NCBI GenBank assembly: GCA_002105175.1
Contig: MCGE01000042.1
Location: 287,039 to 351,038 of the forward strand
Origin: Absidia repens
Lineage: Eukaryota; Mucoromycota; Mucoromycetes; Mucorales; Cunninghamellaceae
Direction: 5' to 3'
DNA length: 64,000 nt
Shown: positions 61,691 to 64,000 of the stretch, piece by piece
How the letters are laid out: every line of letters starts with the position of its first letter
How positions within the stretch are numbered: position 1 is the stretch's first letter
The notes under the pieces: generated by a model
The model's input: only the letters and a program-made list of their open reading frames with translations
Databases searched by the model: none
Told to the model about the DNA's origin: nothing
Position numbers and translations under genes: made by a program

Positions 61691-62280
61691 GATTCATTTG
61701 AAGGCTAATGGCCGTTCATCAAGGTGCAAAATGGCGTGGGGTGACTTGTCTAATTCTTTATTAAAAACTATACTACAGCAACCCTGTTCTTGACACCCAG
61801 TAGATCACTTTTCTTGAAGTATGAAAATGCTTAAGTCTTTTTTTGTATAAGCCTGTTATAGTTAGGGAAATTAAAAAGATCCCTGTCTCAAGAGAAGATA
61901 AAGTTTTTGCCCAATACCATCTTGGCACCTTATAATTTTTTCACACACGGACCTACCGGATGAACTAAGATTTGATAAACTTCCACTGCTTCAATAATCT
62001 GATTTACTGATGTGCTTGATATATGTTTATTATTATTTTGTTGAGGAAATGACGGTGTCCTGACCAACTCAACCACAACTGTATGGAATTATAGTACGTT
62101 TATATCAGACACAATCAAATTAGTTTATCAACACATAAGGCAGTAGACGGCTATCAACTATATTTTACATAAAATGAACTCTGATCTTTAAATTTGTATC
62201 AATTATGAACAATTTGGCCAGGTGACCTAAATCGGTGACAAGGACTTTATTGAACCAGGCAAGCCATTCATGCAAGCAGG

Positions 62281-62324
<44 letters not shown>

Positions 62325-62870
62325 AGGTATAGGCGTCGGGGATTTTAGTGCCTAAAAATTATATACACAGTTTTTGTTGATTACACCAATTCTTTCTCAA
62401 CGCACTTTTCCCCACACCAACACACAAAGTCGTACTCAAAATGGGTAAGGTTCTGTTCCAGTGTGGTCCCCTCAAATAATACCACATCAAAGTAGCTTCC
62501 TGTAACTTACACCATCGCGACTTTAAATAAAAAAGGTTCATGTTCCATTATAATTACATTATATACATAACAATATCCATAATAGATGGAAATGTTTACA
62601 ATTAAATTTTTACTATTCATATATGATTATGGGGAATTTTGCTTAAAATTTTTTTTGTGGTTTATCTGCTGGGAGATAGTGTGGGGAAATAGAGGTGGGA
62701 GTGAATCACCAATTTGATTGGTTGGGGATGATTTCGAAGACTGACTTTAAAATTAGCTTTTTAAGAGGGGACACAAATCGAATTTTACTTTTTTTGTATT
62801 TCTACCTTTTTTTTTCCTTTTTCCAACACCTTTTTCTTTTTTTTTCGCTTTACTATTTACACGATTTGTT
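61691..62870. other. Intergenic, no gene seen
   Basis: AT-rich upstream region of the Jen1-like gene. A poly(A) run of about 37 nt lies at 62286-62322. Pyrimidine-rich sequence at 62785-62850 precedes the start codon. Confidence 0.5.
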
Positions 62871-64000
62871 ATGATCACAATATTGTTACAAGAATATTGG
62901 CGCCAATGGAAAAAGAATTTTTTCTATAGGGAAAAAAAAGACGACAATGATAAAAAGCAAGCTTCTGTTGGGGTGATCAAAAGCATCCGAGGTCTGAACC
63001 GAACACAGTGGATTGCCTTTACTGCAGGTACGATGTTAACGTGAATTTTTGACGAAAAAGTTATTTACTCTTTTTTTTTTATATATATATTTATATAGCT
63101 TATTTTGGGTGGGTATTGGAAGCACTGGATTTTTTCTCGACAACTTTGTCTGTCACCGCCATCGGTAAGTTTATATGGTATAATCGAATCTGGAAAAGTT
63201 AATTATAGGCAAACTAAAAACATAGATCTCAAATTACTTTTTTAGCTGCTGATTACAACGTTGAACCATCTGATGTTACAAGTACGTTTTAACAAAATAG
63301 ATGATACATATAAACCACTAACACTTTTCCTTATTTTCCTAGGTGCTATTACAACGACAATGGTAAGAAAAAGAAAAAGAATAAAAGCGACATGAAATGG
63401 ACTACTGGTTAACAAGATGGCCTTTTTTATATAGATGCTTCGGCCAGTAGGAGCTTTGATATTTGGTGCAATTGGCGATAAAGTCGGTCGGCGATGGCCT
63501 CTGGTGGTTGATGTCATTCTCTTCTCGGTCGTCAATCTTGGAAGTGGGTTTGCCCCTGATTTGAAGACTTTTATTGCTCTTCGCGCTGTTTTTGGTATCA
63601 TCATGGTAAAAAAATAAGTTAAGAAGGCACACCAAATTTACTCACCCTATACTTTAATCGTTTTATTATATAGGGCGCAGAGTGGGGACTCGGCACCAGT
63701 GTTGCGTTTGAAGCTCTACCTGTTGAAGTACGTGGGCTCTTTTCTGGTCTCTATCAAGAAGGTAACTACTAGTTTTGTGTGTGTGTTTTTTTACAGTGCT
63801 CACATTCGTAATATATATTTATCTTTGTCTCCTTTTTTTTTTTTTCTTCTTCTTTTTTATTCAAAAGGCTGGGCTGTAGGCTGCTTGTTAGCAACTTTTA
63901 TTAGTTTTGGAATCAACGAATACAACCAAACGTGGCGTGTACTCTTTTGGGTTGGATCAGCATTATCCATTCCTACTATTATTCTGCGTTACTTCTTAAA
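62871..64000 (+). CDS. MFS carboxylate/sialate-type transporter (Jen1-like), 3' end outside window
   Basis: N-terminal part of a proton symporter for monocarboxylates or related organic acids at the plasma membrane. Exons are 62871-63027, 63099-63164, 63246-63281, 63343-63362, 63435-63605, 63674-63761 and 63868 to the window edge, where it is cut. The N-terminus is cytosolic, with GLNRTQWIAFTA leading into TM1 (AYFGWVLEALDFFSTTLSVT); the W-x-L-x-A-x-D-F pattern is typical of the Jen1/NanT group. Next come RPVGALIFGAIGDKVGRRWP (MFS motif A), RAVFGIIMGAEWGLGTSVAFE, and EVRGLFSGLYQEGWAVGCLL. Exon 4 is only 20 nt. The substrate is inferred from family only; a sugar-porter identity is excluded by the lack of its PESPR-type motifs in the visible part. 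Confidence 0.88.

Overview
The window is nuclear DNA of a filamentous fungus, most likely an early-diverging one (Mucoromycota, probably Mucorales). The evidence is an AT-rich background, genes cut by many 50-110 nt GT-AG introns (up to 17 exons), several very short exons, long poly(A)/poly(T) tracts between genes, and a fungal gene set: a Tup1-type corepressor, Zn2Cys6 and Con7-like transcription factors, a DHA1-type MFS pump, a Jen1-like carboxylate carrier and a diaphanous-type formin. The species cannot be named from sequence alone. I rebuilt the gene models by hand from splice sites and reading-frame checks. Coordinates are the coding span from start to stop codon, and exon limits are given in the text.

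Layout, left to right: DUS2 (5'-truncated at the window edge, +); a gene-poor 4.8 kb stretch holding two copies of a dispersed repeat; a zinc-independent NADPH oxidoreductase (-) with an apparent one-base frameshift near its 3' end; a Zn2Cys6 transcription factor (+); a repeat copy; AP-2 sigma (+) and TUP1 (+); the convergent sorting nexin MVP1 (-); a His-rich PB1-like protein (-); TFIIH subunit TFB2 (-); a repeat copy; splicing factor CWC24 (+); a Con7-like C2H2 factor (+); a DHA1-type MFS transporter (+); a repeat copy; phosphomannose isomerase (-) divergent from V-ATPase subunit E (+); two repeat copies in inverted orientation; ribosomal protein eL20 (+) convergent with a 1575-residue formin (-); a secreted orphan protein (+); poly(A)-binding protein (+); a DUF423/TMEM256 membrane protein (-); a repeat copy; and a Jen1-like MFS carrier (+) running off the right edge.

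Most genes are single-copy housekeeping genes of unrelated pathways: tRNA modification, vesicle coats and endosomal sorting, transcription and splicing, actin assembly, translation, and vacuole acidification. There is no operon-like or biosynthetic cluster. The most unusual content is between the genes. At least eight copies of a roughly 0.65-1.1 kb repeat family occur in both orientations. In one orientation each fuller copy looks like a small transcription unit, with a CACGTG-bearing pyrimidine-rich head, a small ORF whose frame is alignable in up to five copies, and AATAAA-rich tails. I do not recognise the family.
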